The notes: generated from the letters alone by a model not told the origin. Positions 1 to 11,690 are shown, counted from the first letter of the stretch. The stretch: DNA of 64,000 bases from Rhododendron vialii (GCF_030253575.1 NC_080566.1:7015501-7079500); one strand, 5' to 3'. Program-made: numbers and translations.

Positions 1-2150
1 GGACTCATTTTATTCATATTATTGTAATCTTATTATGTTGGGAGACAATCATGTCCGAAATCATATAAAATGATTCTCGATCAACCTGATTTGTGGCGTA
101 GATCATTATTTTTTTTTGACAAGCTCTAAGATAAGGACATTTAAGATCATTAAAGTAGGCTCAAAAAGGCCCACAAACGAGCAAATCAGAAAATGGACTA
201 AAGAATCGAAAGACATTCATACATATATCTGCAATGTGAAAATGTTCCCAACCCCTTTTTATATTTGCAGTTTTGCACTCTTTTTTTCTTTATATTCATG
301 GAAATTAATCATATTTACATATAAGTATTTTAGTTTTCTAACACGTCAAAAATGATAGAATAATACAATAAATTCAGATAACTTAAAATGAAAGAGGTGT
401 GCAGATGATAGAAGGGGATTAGGGGAGTGCAAAATTCTTTGTTTTTAAAGAAAAATAATAAACAATTATAAAAAATAAAAAAAAAGTGATTATAAACCTT
501 CCAACTAGTTCCAACATAGTGGGACTACTATGGCAGCTGCTCCACGTCATTCTTCATGCAATCCTCTGACATCTAAAAGCCGAATCAATTTATTGATGGA
601 TGTATCCTTCATTTGATATGGTTGTTTATTTGTCTTTATGTATGCAATTTTTCTTTGTTCAGTTGTATTAGTTGCACCGGTAGGTTGTATTATTCAGTCA
701 TCAATGAATTTCTATCTCTTCCACCAACAAAAAACACGTTCCAACATAGGTAACTTAATGGTCATTAAAGATATTATACAAAAAAAAAATGTTATTTTCT
801 CTAAAAAAATGTCAACTACTCGACTGTCGAGAACGTCGAAACTGATATGCTTATCAACTTGGATATTATCAAAATCTGTGACTAGACCTTCGTCTATGTT
901 TCTTTTTTGTTTTAACATAAAGAGCTATTCGGCATCTTAATAGTTTCTACTAATAGATTGGATGATGCAAGAGTATAGAGAGATGCTAAGGAAGATAAAA
1001 TTGAGAGAGATTGATGGACAAGGTTGAGTAGAAGAGCGCAGTATCGACGAAGATCTAATCTTTGATTTTGTTTGATACGTAAATCGTTTCAGGCATCCCA
1101 GTTATGTTTCGAGGGAAAATAGTTCAATCAAATACTACTACTATTTCTTGGCTCTTTCACGTTTCCAAGTCTCAATTGTTGTTTTACTTTCTCTCCCCCA
1201 TATCTCTGCTCCGTTTCTTTTTTTTCTTTCACTTTACTGGATATCATCGCAAGGGTGAAACAGCAAAACGGCAAAGAGGATCTGGTTCACCTGATATCAA
1301 CACGTTTGTTGGCAAATGACTAAAACAAAGATCTCAACAACGCACAGCTTGAGGACCATATTGAAAGAAGCAGTGGTGAAAAATATATTTGACAATCTCA
1401 CGTAGTTACATTACTTCCCTGAATTACATCCTCTATGTATCAATAGGCCAGAAAAGGCAACTCCAAAATATTTCAGCTGAAAGAGGAGTGATACATGAAA
1501 CTGGAATCGTATGCCTGGGCCAAACTTTCCTGAACCATGAGCTCAAAGCTTTTGGCACTCCATCAATTGTATGCTGCATAATGAATAATACAGTGAGTGG
1601 AGGAAAGAAGAGATGCAAGGAAAAAGGGAAAAAAGGAAACTGTGTTTGGCATCCTCCAACATGAATGCACACAGTAAGTCGAACATACGGATCAGATGTC
1701 CAAATGAAAAGTATTATTGCACCAATCTCAGGTTACATGAATCCAATCACCGCATCACGCAGAAGAAAAGGAAAACATAGTATAAATAAAATAAACCATC
1801 AATTTTCTTGCCAGTGGTAAAAACAATGCTACTATAGCAAACTGAATTAGAAGGAACAGATACATTGCTATTTCCAAAAAAAATAAAGAAGAGGCTACCT
1901 TGACAAATGGCAATATTAGAATAGACCATGAAGCTTTACATCATGGCCCTAGCACTGAATATTCTTACGGGTGATGTCACGACATTAGATGATGGTTTGC
2001 TGCTCATCTTGGGCAGTATCATAAGAGATTGTAAACCATATGCAATAGACCTCTACAGAAAAAGCCTAAAATTGATGGGGAATTCCTCAATTAATATCTT
2101 GCTTCATAACCCCATCTCACCCCAAGAATACAAATTCTCTAATAAATCCA
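1..2150. other. Non-coding stretch, no gene recognised
   Basis: AT-rich sequence with only short open frames that show no family motif, no repeated paralogue and no codon pattern suggestive of a gene. No terminal inverted repeats were noticed. It lies beyond the 3' side of the minus-strand F-box gene at 2777-3904 and may hold distal flank of that gene. Confidence 0.5.
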
Positions 2151-2159
2151 ATAATGAGC

Positions 2160-2776
2160 TACCCTGAGGAGACGCCTTTTCGGGGATGCAGGAAATACAG
2201 ACTTGTCTCATCGTTAAGGAAATCAAATTTCAACAGATTGTCACGTTCAAAATTGTTTGGTGCAATTGAGAAACCACTCCAATCTGTTTCTTAACATTAG
2301 AGTGACAAAATCAAATGTGTCGTTAAGACTATATTAGGAGGCAAGCGGATTCCATTATGTTGAAGTATACCCAGTAGCTTCTGTTTGTTGTTTCAAAAAA
2401 AAAAAAAAGGGACACAGTCAGATGTATGACTAAGACCACATTCGGCGGCAATCCAGTCCCAATATGAACTTCATTGAAGAAAAGCTATGTAAACTACAGA
2501 AACAAGAACATAAACATGGTTGTCCATTGTCCAAGCCAGGGAAATCCAACCTTTCCCTCCTCTCCCTGTATTTGCATACCAATATAAATTGCATTAGAAG
2601 ACGGTGAAAGAGACTTATTAGAAGCTGAATAGAACAACTTATTTACCTTCTTTTAAAGTTAGCAGTATTGCAATTGGCAGCAAACCCCTAAAGGACTTCA
2701 CGAGCGCCCTCTGTGCAGCACGAAGAAATATTTTAGTGACTCGAGGTCATGAAAGCCCAAACTGAAATTATGTCTA
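2160..2776 (-). other. 3' flank module of F-box locus 1
   Basis: Downstream flank (on the minus strand) of the F-box gene at 2777-3904. Short stretches match the flanks of other F-box loci in the window: the 'aaatccaacctttccct' stretch near 2546 matches one near 39838, and 'aaaggacttca' near 2690 matches one near 39985. It is probably 3' UTR or duplicated intergenic sequence carried along with the gene. No protein is evident. Confidence 0.5.
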
Positions 2777-3904
2777 TCACTCAATGTGCCCATCAAGCTC
2801 ATTGTGTCTCTTGACCGAAACCAAGCTCTCTGTGTATGGAAGAAGTTGTAAATTAAATGAAGGAAAAGGACCATCTACTTGATACTCAATTATTTCTCGA
2901 GTATTAAGGTTGTATGACATCATCAGTCCACTGAAGCTCTCCACAAGGAACTCACCATTTTTCCGAAATCCCAATGCCCGCTCGATTCCCTGGAAGGGTT
3001 TAGTGAACTTTTTAGTCCATGACATCTCACCATCCTCTTCATCCATTACCCATATGTCAAAGCACCTTTCTGACTGCGAATAAATAACCAAGGCAAGGGA
3101 ATCTAGCAAAACAGAAAGCCTCATAACGCTCCGCTGGTGAGGCTGGTGTAACAAGCAAACTTTTGGCACGGGCATCTCTTTAAACAACTCATTGGTCATA
3201 CTAAATGCGAGAATCGCCGCATCACCACCATGGTGAGGGTCAGTGTACCAGTAAAAATCTCCATTCCATGATGCGAATACAAATTCACTACATAGGAAAT
3301 CTAGCTCAATGGGGGTGCCAGCGTCAACTTCTCTCCAAGAATCAGTACGCAAGTCATATATTTCAATTCTTTTAGCAATGCTGTTATTGCTAAATTTCGT
3401 ACTCCTCATGGCGAATTTAACCACTTTGTAATCATTTTTTGAGGGATCAAACCCAAATCCCAAATTGCAATAACGGGTATTTTTGTAACAAGATTGAGGA
3501 AGTACCTTGAATTCTTTCATTGAAGGGTTGCACATCACAATGGGGGAGTTTAAAGCCAAGCTGGTGAGACAAACGACGCCGTTACTAGGACCCAGCATTC
3601 GTAGACGTGTAATATCTAGACCAGTGGACGATATATCAATATCTTCAACTGGTTTTCGGTAGCGAACAAAGGACAAGGCCATGCCACCCTTGTCGTCGGC
3701 GACGAAGCGCTTAACGAGGAGGCAATCAGTGTTTCCTGCGGTGGCGACGGTGGTTGCGCGATCTTGGTGGAGGGAAATGAAACTAGGGTTTAGGATGAGA
3801 GCATACCAGTTTTTGCAGACTGACTTGAATCGAAGCAGGGATTTCACTGGAAGCCGACACAGAATCTCCATTTCCAAATCTTCCGGTAGGTTTCCGATCG
3901 CCAT
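2777..3904 (-). CDS. F-box/FBA-domain protein (locus 1)
   Basis: An intronless frame of 375 residues starting at ATG (MAIGNLPEDL). The F-box spans about residues 5-46 (LPEDLEMEILCRLPVKSLL, then FKSVCKNWYALILNP) and would dock on SKP1/ASK of an SCF ubiquitin ligase. An FBA type 1 domain follows from about residue 95, with the family landmarks NGVVCL, CNPSMKEFKVLP, LGFGFDPSKNDYKVVKF, EIYDLRTDSWREVD, GDFYWY, SWTKKF, ALGFRKNGEFL and YTESLVSVK. The length is normal for the family. It differs from its paralogues in having PSNGVVCL instead of PCNGVVCL and a shorter, more divergent middle. It most resembles locus 3 (17943-19118). It is the only intact minus-strand member and lies 10.7 kb from the next one, with transposon-rich DNA between. 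The target protein is unknown. Confidence 0.9.
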   Translation of the reverse strand: MAIGNLPEDLEMEILCRLPVKSLLRFKSVCKNWYALILNPSFISLHQDRATTVATAGNTDCLLVKRFVADDKGGMALSFVRYRKPVEDIDISSTGLDITRLRMLGPSNGVVCLTSLALNSPIVMCNPSMKEFKVLPQSCYKNTRYCNLGFGFDPSKNDYKVVKFAMRSTKFSNNSIAKRIEIYDLRTDSWREVDAGTPIELDFLCSEFVFASWNGDFYWYTDPHHGGDAAILAFSMTNELFKEMPVPKVCLLHQPHQRSVMRLSVLLDSLALVIYSQSERCFDIWVMDEEDGEMSWTKKFTKPFQGIERALGFRKNGEFLVESFSGLMMSYNLNTREIIEYQVDGPFPSFNLQLLPYTESLVSVKRHNELDGHIE

Positions 3905-4083
3905 TTTGATTTGAGGGATTAAGATCTCTCGCTCTATTTATCAGTCATTGGAAAAACATTCCGAGTTCCAACCACAGGTAAACATACTCCTTTCATGCAA
4001 AAAACAAAACCCTACTACAGGTGTGGGTAGGCCGGTATGGTATCCTGTCACATCCGCCGAATAGAATTACCCTGTCACATCAT

Positions 4084-4568
4084 TAGGAACGGCAACGGAG
4101 CAGGGCAGGGTGGATTTTTCCTCACCCTAACCTGAAAATTTAATCTCGGCCCCGGCCCTGCACCGGGTAATTTATAGGTACTCCCGCCCCCGCTCAAATT
4201 TTTTCATTGAAAAAATATGTTTTAGATTTTAAAATAAATGAGCACAAACAATAAAATTTTATGAAATAACTATTATAATTTAAACAAAATTTATTATTTC
4301 AAAGCAAAATGGAAGAAATAGTTAATATTTTGTGGTATTTTTGTTATAAGAGTAAAAATATAAGAATAAAAATAATTTTTTATGCATAAAATAATTTCGG
4401 AGCGGGTATCCGAACGGGGTAACGCCAACCCTAGCCCGAACCTGATCGGGGGTTCACCAATACTCTCCGACCCGACCCCGACCCCCGAAAATACAACAAA
4501 ACCACCCCGCCCTGATCGGGACAGAGCGGATTAGGGGCGGGGTGGGACGAATTGAATTGCCATCTCTA
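4084..4568. mobile_element. hAT-type non-autonomous element
   Basis: 485-bp element with imperfect terminal inverted repeats: TAGGAACGGCAAC at the left and the complement of TAGAGATGGCAAT at the right. It is flanked by an 8-bp target-site duplication with one mismatch, CACATCAT (4076-4083) and CACATCAC (4569-4576). Both ends are GC-rich (runs of GGGGCGGGG type) and the centre is AT-rich. An 8-bp duplication and TAGRGATGGCAAT-like ends point to the hAT superfamily. No transposase is encoded. It sits about 180 bp upstream of F-box locus 1. Confidence 0.7.
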
Positions 4569-4712
4569 CACATCACATCAATATTTCTAAGGCACTCTAC
4601 CGGAACTATGTCACAAACACTTGACACACTCATGGAATAGAATATAGACTGTGGGTAGTGAATCTAGTGACAGATCCAATAATATAGGACTTTGAGTTAG
4701 TTACGTGGAGTG

Positions 4713-4882
4713 AGGTATACTGCACCGTGTTACCCATCTCAGAATCGTCAGATTGTGCATCTGATAGTTCAGATCCCATCTCGGCAACCAATGATTGAGA
4801 GCCGTTCATTGCCGAGATGAGATCCGAGCAGTCGGATGCACGATCCAACTGTTAGGAAGAACGCAGCACGGTACTACGTATA
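4713..4882. mobile_element. Fold-back MITE
   Basis: A 170-bp inverted repeat. The left arm starts GTATACTGCACCGTG and the right arm ends with the complement of GTATACGTAGTACCGTG. The inner parts of the arms share CATCTCGGCAA. It has no coding capacity. The superfamily is not assigned because no clear target duplication was seen. Confidence 0.55.
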
Positions 4883-4999
4883 CAACTGCACAACACCATC
4901 CCTATTCAAAGAATATAACCTAATGGATATCTAATTAATATAATAGCAAAAATCTTTCATACCCAACCACAATAAGACTTGAGAGATGCATTGCTGACC

Positions 5000-5345
5000 A
5001 CAAAAATTTAAAGTACATTTTTTATTTTATTTTTGGTAAAGATATACAAAAATGAGCACAAACTTTTGGACAATTTTTTTTACAGTATGCTTTACATTGA
5101 CAATGTTAATTTTTTAGAATGATCGAGAGAGTATTATTGATGACTTTCTTTTTAAGATATTTCTTTGTAACGATTAAAAATAAAGAGAATCAAGAAATAA
5201 AAATTTATTAGACAAATAATTTATAAACCAAAAATTATAAATCTATCAATCAACGAAAGTTGAAGCATAAGATTAATTCTATATCTTTATTTTCGAGATA
5301 TATGCAAATATAAATATTGTGCTACACTTGCATAATTTTAGTTCT
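5000..5345. repeat. Dispersed AT-rich repeat, copy A
   Basis: Shares several stretches in the same order with 52975-53330, for example AAAATGAGCA, 'gttaaaaataaa.agaatcaagaaa' and TTTTCGAG.TATATGCAA. This marks a dispersed non-autonomous element. The copy at 53 kb is bounded by 'gggacgg' type ends; those ends are not evident here, so this copy is probably partial. Confidence 0.5.
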
Positions 5346-5589
5346 GAGTGAGAGCACGTGACCCTATGTATATTGTCTTAGCCACGTGCTCTTAGTCGCA
5401 TCCTTCTTTAATTCGTAATCTTAGTCTTTATTAAATATATATATATATATATAACTAGTACATAATCTAAAGAGTACCTTCAGCCCAGTCGTTGTCAGTC
5501 TCACAACCTATCTAATGTCTGGGCACCTTCTTTTTTTTTGATCGGCAATGTCTGGGCACCTTGGTTGCAACACTCTTACCTTAGGAGAA

Positions 5590-5790
5590 ATTTTTCTGTG
5601 TTAGGTAAGTATATTTCACGTGGTATCTATTCGGCATATTTAGACTGTTCAATACACTTTTGGACAGCTTGAACTCTTTCTCTTCTCTCATCGAAACACT
5701 TTTTCTCTCTCCAAATACGAATCGTCTAAAAACGCAATAGACGACTTAAATGTATCAAACAGTTATCATGTGGTACCCACCCGGCACCGC
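5590..5790. repeat. Dispersed repeat with GGACGGCTCGGAT-like core
   Basis: Resembles 25095-25320, 49555-49670 and part of 28650-28760. Shared elements are a 'cttttggacagcttga' type core, a CT-rich stretch ending CTCTCTCCAAAT, and a second 'agacgact.gatgta' block. The family occurs near several F-box promoters in the window. It is non-coding and its class is unknown. Confidence 0.5.
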
Positions 5791-6244
5791 TAGCCAGGGA
5801 ACCACAATCCTGGATCAGGGATTCGCCTCTTGGACCTTAGCAAAACTAACTTCTCCCACCTCCACTTTAACTTCTTAACCTCCACCACATATCCCCTCTC
5901 GCAAAATGATGGAGCTAAGGGTTCGTTTGGATGCGGGATTAAATTTGGAAATATTATGTAAGAAGGGGAGATTATATAGTAGGGGGTATTGGTTAATATG
6001 AGATGGCCCACATTGATGTAATGTTTATGAATGGGGTATTAAATAGTACTTGGTTTGGATGGAGAATTAATTTAAGGTATAAAAAAGGGGGATTGATATA
6101 AAAAGCTGTTAAATGACTTTTTTGCCCTTATGCAGTGTTTATGACAAAATTTGTTAGTTTCATTATAATTAGAATAAATACGTGCTTTTTTGAGCTTCAA
6201 AGGATAGAAAAAAGAAAAAAGTGCAAGACTTGATTTTGGGAAAA

Positions 6245-6710
6245 GTTGAGAAAAAAAATTAAGTGTTTCGAATTTCAATCCGTTTGAATGGGTGGAAAGA
6301 TTTTATTTTTCTGATCATTTAATTATAACTATTTAGGATAAAATAATCAGAAAACTAAAATCTTTCTATCGGTTCAAACGGATTGAAATTTAGAGCACTT
6401 AATTTTTTAACCATATTTTTTAATATATAAACTGCAGGTTGAAAAATTAAGTGTTCCAAATTTCAATATGTTTGAATGGGTGAGAAGATTTTCTTTTTCT
6501 GATCATTTAATTCTAAAGGGTCATAATTAAATTTTGACTCTAGGGCTCTCGTTGGTTAGTCCTAAGATATTTGGTCGTACGACTTTCTTAGTGTTAATCA
6601 ATAAGAGTCCTAGAGTCAAAATTTAATTATGATCATATAGGATAAAATGATCAAAAAACTAAAATCTTTTCACCGGTTCAAACAAATTGAAATTTGGAAC
6701 GCTTAATTTT
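6245..6710. mobile_element. Fold-back elements, two adjacent copies
   Basis: Two neighbouring inverted repeats (about 6255-6405 and 6440-6710). Each begins AAGTGTT(T/C)C.AATTTCAAT and ends with its complement (ATTGAAATTT.G..C.CTT). The internal GATCATTTAATT is shared by both. The second copy has a longer insert with a further palindrome around GTCCTAAGATATTTGG. It is the same family as the copies at 9585-10210 and the remnant near 28040-28130. Confidence 0.6.
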
Positions 6711-7784
6711 TTTTGTTTTTGCTCATGAAATGGGTACCTGGGGTTGAAAAGGGGGATTACGAGGGGTACAATCGTCCGAAATGGAGGGGAATTAGGGGGT
6801 ATTACACAATAACAGGTCAGACCCTGTCCATCGCTAAGACCCCCTCAGCCGGTCTTAGCAGGTATAATGGAAGAGGGGCCAAAGATAAAATCCCCTCCAA
6901 ATGGAGTTGTCAAACGGGTCCATAGCTGGGGCCCAAGTACTGAAAGGATGGATTGTGGTATCCCCTTCACAATACCCTTTCCAAGCAGGCCCTAAGAGAA
7001 CAATTAGCGGCTGTCCACGCCATAAAGATTTTAAATAATGTTATTGGTTACATTAAAATAACATAATTATGCCCAATTATATTGGTCTGCCGGCGACCAC
7101 TAAATTTTTAAAGTGTTCCATATGCCATGTTAAACTCATTTCCAATCATTTAATCAAACTCGTACTAAAATGGAATTTTCTCGAACTCACATCCAAATCA
7201 AGGGAGATCCTTTATATTTATTCGAATCCTATCCAACTCAAACAAGGCACTTGCCATATTCTATCTAAGTTTACTATACCTACCATTTACTTGCCACTAA
7301 AAATGTTGAGAAATGAAAATTCTATAAATATTTTAGTTTGCCCATTGAAATTGGTTACTATCGAATCAAACCTTTTTTAAGATTTATACTCCATTCAAAT
7401 AAAATTTTGAGTAAGGACTGGTGTAACGACCCAAATTTTTGGCAAATTTTTTTTCGAATAAAATTAAACATTTTATCTAATTGTCAAATTATTATTCTTT
7501 TAAATGATTAGCTTGTTCTAATTAAAAGAAAATACTAAAAACCCTAATGTATAGATATGAATATACATATTATTATTTTTAGCCAACAAGTGAATATCCC
7601 TTGAATTGAGGTAGGAATCCTAGAAATCTATGTATCTTCTTGTTGTACTATTTGATCTTTGTTGCATTAAAACCTATGACTAGAAAATAAACCTAGAACC
7701 TAGTATGTGTGCCGGATGAGTGAGGGCTTTGTGTGGCAATCTTGCACCCCAAGATTTACCTTGTACTTTTTTTTTTCTTTCCCC

Positions 7785-7935
7785 ACAGCGATATACATCA
7801 ACGGGGGTTAGTGGGAGTGTTAGAGTTAGCACGGGGAGACCAAAAGCTATCCATAGCCCTGGCCCCCCTAAAGGGTCTGCCCCTGTGGGACTCAAACCTA
7901 AGACCTTCCACAAAGGGAAGACAATGACTGACCTT
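7785..7935 (-). mobile_element. Probable tRNA-derived SINE (minus strand)
   Basis: Read on the minus strand, it has a GGTTTGAGTCCC box resembling a pol III B box, then a CCAGGGCTATGGATAG stretch, and ends in an A-rich tail (plus-strand poly-T at 7770-7782). An A box is not convincing. Target duplications were not identified, so the exact ends are uncertain. Confidence 0.45.
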
Positions 7936-8119
7936 GTACTTCAAGACCTAGGATTTTACCCAAGATCTTTCTCGGATTTGCTATGATCTATTGTACCATT
8001 AAAATCCTAAGAGTTTAACATAGGCTAAAATTCTCTAGATTTTCCCATGGATTCTTAGTACATGGATTCCCATGGATTCAAATAAAGATAAAATTCTCTA
8101 GATTTTCCCATGGATTTTT

Positions 8120-8365
8120 AGGCCTTGCTCCAAAATATCTTTTTAAAAAATAAGTACTTATTTCACATTTTCAAATTCAAAAATAATGTAAATGAAAAAT
8201 ATTTTTTTAATTTTTTTTGGCACCGTATAAAAGATCTAAATGAGATCTATCAAATAATATCCATATTGATAAGAAAATTATTTACGTAAGCACATGATTT
8301 TTGAGCTTAAAATTACTTTATTAAAAATAAGTATTTATTTCTCTCTCGGAAATGGGGCCTTAGTA
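8120..8365. mobile_element. TIR element, family with 13724-13967
   Basis: The left end is TAGGCCTTGCTCC followed by 'ttttaaaaaataagtacttattt'-like sequence; the right end is 'aaataagtatttatttc' followed by GGGGCCTTA. The arms are inverted relative to each other and the centre contains AAGATCTAAATGAGATC. The same architecture (CGTTTCAGAAC..., ...CTGGAACGAGGCCT) recurs at 13724-13967. It is non-autonomous with no reading frame. Confidence 0.55.
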
Positions 8366-8495
8366 CATGAAATCCCATGGATTGGGGATCAAGAAAAGCC
8401 TAGGTGAATGTGGGTGTTGTGCCGATGATGAGAGGGATAAATAGGAGGGAAATTTTCTCTTGTACCTTGCATATCTCCCTTGTACAAATTCTCGT

Positions 8496-8672
8496 ACTCC
8501 GTTCGTTTTGAGATTTTGAATTTGGATTTATACGTAATAAGTGTAGAGAAAAGTCGAATAATGATTAAAAAAATGCATAATGATTGAAGAGAGATAGAGG
8601 AAAAAATAAGAATAATAATTAGAAAAATAAAATAATGATTAGAATCTAAAATTCAAAACTCCTAAACGAACG
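8496..8672. mobile_element. Small TIR element
   Basis: The ends are inverted: TCCGTTCGTTTTGAGATTTT at the left and the complement of 'TCCGTTCGTTTAGGAGTTTT' at the right. The interior is rich in ATAATGATTA units. Related ends occur at 12378-12652 (TTCGGTTGTGGGTTTGAATTT ... complement) and near 11325-11860. Non-autonomous. Confidence 0.5.
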
Positions 8673-8699
8673 GAAAAAAATTTCCTATATTTGATTTGG

Positions 8700-9270
8700 G
8701 GAATTAAATCTAGGACAGAGAGAGAGAGAGATGAGAGGTCGTGTGTGTGAGAGAGAGATATGAGGGAGGGGTAGATTTTCATGGTTTGTCCTTGCACCAA
8801 AATCCCCTAAAATCTTGCATGTACTCTCAAGATATCTTAACAAATCTTGCATGTACTCTCTCCAGCCAAGCTACTACCTACACCCATTTCTTGCTCCCAC
8901 ATCACTCCTCTCGCCCGTTTGGATGATGGAAGATTTGTTTTTGGTGGATATAGAATGAGAGAGGATTTGAAAGTGGATATGTAAAGAAAAGTTATATGTT
9001 AAGAATGGTGGCCCCACCTCTTAAGAATGATGGATTTATAATGAGGTGTTTGAATGATTTTTTGGGAAGAGGGATTTGGAAGGTGGATATGATAGAATAA
9101 GGTGTCAAATGATTTAATTATCCCCTTTTAGTTATTTAATGGAAAAAAATGTTAATTTTATTAAATATGGGATAAAAGGTATTCAATAAATCTTAAAAAT
9201 GTTTTGTGACTCCCTTTTTATTAAAAAAAAATTTGGGAAAAAAAACTGAAAAAAGTAAAATTCTAAAAAA
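8700..9270. other. Non-coding stretch
   Basis: Contains a short GA/GT microsatellite (about 8715-8760) and a 'cccgtttggatgatgg' block resembling the one near 5930 ('tcgtttggatgcgg'), which suggests a dispersed repeat. No gene was recognised. Confidence 0.4.
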
Positions 9271-9276
9271 TGTTTA

Positions 9277-9419
9277 GACCTCATTATTTGATTAGAATTG
9301 CTGTAAATACATATTTCACGTTTCAAATAAAAAAAAGGGGGGAGGGGGAGAAAACAGTGCATTTTCTTCATTATTTGATTAGAATTATTGTAAATACATA
9401 TTTCACGTTTCAAATAAGC
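9277..9419. repeat. Direct repeat of about 50 bp
   Basis: A unit containing TTATTTGATTAGAATT and ACATATTTCACGTTTCAAAT occurs at about 9282-9330 and again at 9371-9419, separated by a G-rich spacer that includes CAGTGCATTTTCTTC. The same spacer motif recurs near 10840-10852, beyond the element that starts at about 9412. Confidence 0.6.
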
Positions 9420-10810
9420 AAATCTCTTTGCGCGCCCCCCCTGACACCACCCCCGGCCGACCCCACCCCCTGGACCAAAATGCCCCCGGCAATAATTCAA
9501 CCACTCAACCCACGGCATTTTTTATTTATTTACTTAATATAGTAACTTTTATATCTTTTTTCATTTTTATTTATTTAATATTATTTAAGTGTTCCAATTT
9601 TCAATCCGGTTGAATCGATACAAAGATCTTGTTTTTTTTAGCATTTTGTCTTCAATGATCATAATGAAATTTTTGCTCGAAGGCCTTTCAACAAGTACCC
9701 TAAGACTTATTATTTAATTTCAGGTCTCTTTTAGGGTGCTCATTGAAAGGCCTTAGAGCCAAAAATTAATTACGACCATTTAGGATGAAATGATAAGAAA
9801 AATAAAATCTTCGCACCGGTTCAAACGAATTAAAAATCGGAACACTTATTTTTTTACTCTTTATATGTATTTTTAAATTATTTAATATTATACCCTAGCA
9901 ATAATAACTTTTATATCTTTTTGCATTTTTATTTATTTAATATTATTTAAGTGTTTCAATTTTCAATCCGGTTGAATCGATGCAAAGATTTTGTTTTTTT
10001 TATCATTTTGTCTTCAATGATCATAATGAAATTTTGGCTCAAAGGCCTTTCAACAAGTACCCTAAGACTTATTATTTAGTTTCAGGTCTCTCTTAGGGTG
10101 CTCATTAAAAGGCCTTAGAGCCAAAAATTAATTACGACCATTTAGGATGAAATGATAAAAAAAATAAGATCTTTGCACCGGTTCAAACGAATTAAAAATC
10201 GAAACACTTATTTTTATATGTATTTTTAAATTATTTAATATTATATGTGTGAATAAATTTTTTTATGTTATTGAAATTTTACTCTTATTAAAATTTTATA
10301 ATTCTTTTATGTTATTGAATTCATTAATTTTGTTTTTATTTATTTATTTTATCTATTTTATTTCTAACCACTTGTTTAGATTTCTTTTTATCTTTTTATC
10401 TTCAACTATAACCACTCATTTAAATTTTATTTTTATCTTCAATTACAACAACACATTCAGTAAAACAAAAAACTATTAAAAGTAAAACAAAAAAATAGTA
10501 AAAGTTAAAAGTTAAAAAAAAACAAAAACAGTAATTAAATCTTTTAAAAGAAAAAAAACTAGTAAAAGTAAAAAAAAAAAACTAAAACGGTAATTAAAGT
10601 ATTTTAAAAGTATAAAAAAATTAGTAAAAGTAAAAAAAAAACAGTAATTATTTACTTTTAAAAAACAAAAAAAAAAACTAATCAAAGTAAAAAAAAAAAA
10701 AAATCGAAAAAGGAGGGAAGAAGGGGCAACCGGGCAAAGGGGGGAAAGGTGGTGGGGCCGGGGGGAGGGGGTGTGTCAGGGGGGTGCGAGAAGAGACTCT
10801 CTTCAAATAA
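9412..10810. mobile_element. 1.4-kb element with GC-rich inverted ends
   Basis: The left end reads TTTCAAATAAGCAAATCTC, then CCCCCCTGACACCACCCCC. The right end carries the complement (GGGGGTGTGTCAGGGGGGTG, then GAGACTCTCTTCAAAT). The interior is AT-rich and holds a tandem pair of fold-back units (9557-9885 and 9920-10240) followed by an A-rich region of AGTAAAAGTAAAA-like repeats (10480-10700). There is no transposase. The GC-rich ends against a very AT-rich interior are striking. Confidence 0.5.
9557..10240. repeat. Tandem pair of fold-back units
   Basis: Two direct copies about 360 bp apart (9557-9885 and 9920-10240). Each is itself an inverted repeat: AGTGTT.CAATTTTCAATCC at the left and its complement GAATTAAAAATCG.AACACTT at the right, with an inner palindrome (AAGGCCTTTCAACAAGTACC, complemented by GGTGCTCATT.AAAGGCCTT). 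The two copies differ at only a few visible positions, so the duplication looks fairly recent. Same family as 6245-6710. Confidence 0.75.
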
Positions 10811-10859
10811 AAGGGGGGCGGGGGGGGGACAGTGCATTTTCTTCTCCAAAGTTATTTGG

Positions 10860-11375
10860 TGGCTCAGGAAGGAAATAGAGGTGGCCTCCGATCTCGATCT
10901 TGGTCCATCAGGTTCAGAGCCTCTGATCCCGTCCATTAGGCTCTCTCTCTCTCTCCCCCCAATCCCATCCACCATCACCGACGACGGGGCAGTCCTCTCT
11001 CTCTCTTTTTGATTTTTCTAGCAAGAAAAGGTAACACAACGTCCAAAAATGCCCAAAACTCCCCTGATTTGCTAACGATAAGGCCTGGAGTGTCGTTACA
11101 AATCCGAGGGAAGGGGGATATGTAGTCCGAACAGTAAACAAGTCTGGGAGAGGAAAATTGGAGCCAAACATCGGATATGTGTGGGGCCGGGATTACATCT
11201 CCGGCTTCTTGGCAAATCCGGGTACCATATCTGGTATCCCAACAGGCTGTCTGAGTCCTCTCCATGGCCGAATCCCCCATCACATGTTATCTCTGTGTTT
11301 TCCTCTCCACTTGACAACACCTTGACCTCTTCGTTTTGGAATTTTGAATTTGAATTTATAGGTAGGGTAGGTTTG
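10860..11375. other. Non-coding stretch
   Basis: Contains a CT-rich run (10940-10960) and a second one near 10995. Open frames on both strands overlap one another and show no family motif. No gene was recognised. Confidence 0.4.
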
Positions 11376-11382
11376 AATTAAT

Positions 11383-11690
11383 AAGTGACTTTTTTTTTTT
11401 TGTCTTTATTCAAATTTTTTTGCATTAAACTTTTGTGACTTATTGATTCGTCTCGTCAAGAGGAGTTGAAAAAGTAAAAAAAACATGATCAATACTAATA
11501 ATTTTTTGAATAAAGACAAAATAAGTTAACAAGACAGTTTTTTTTTTTACGTATTCTTGTTTTTTTGAATTTTTTTTTTTACTTTTCTAATTCCTCTCAC
11601 CGAGACGAATCAATATTTACAAAAGTTTGACACAAAACTAACAAATGCGGAAAAAAAATGAATAGAGACAAAATAAGTTACTATTCTACT
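11383..11690. mobile_element. Fold-back element
   Basis: About 300-bp inverted repeat: 'gtctttattcaaatttttttgc' with 'acttttgtgacttattgattcgtctcg' on the left, and the complement 'cgagacgaatcaatatttacaaaagttt ... gaatagagac' on the right. A similar design lies at 44525-44850. Non-coding. Confidence 0.6.

Noticed and set aside
638-940. 100-codon frame near the left end
   Set aside because: No domain or biased codon use, overlaps an open frame on the other strand, and lies in AT-rich spacer.
7421-7700. TGTAACGACCCAAATTTTTGG resembling the start of a plant LTR
   Set aside because: No matching second terminus, primer-binding site or internal domain was seen nearby. A short A/T-rich similarity is not enough to call an old LTR.
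9183-9542. Opposed frames of 111 and 90 codons
   Set aside because: Both arise from the 50-bp direct repeat and from GC-rich transposon ends; the repeated peptide (YLIRI.VNTYFTFQI) reflects the DNA repeat.
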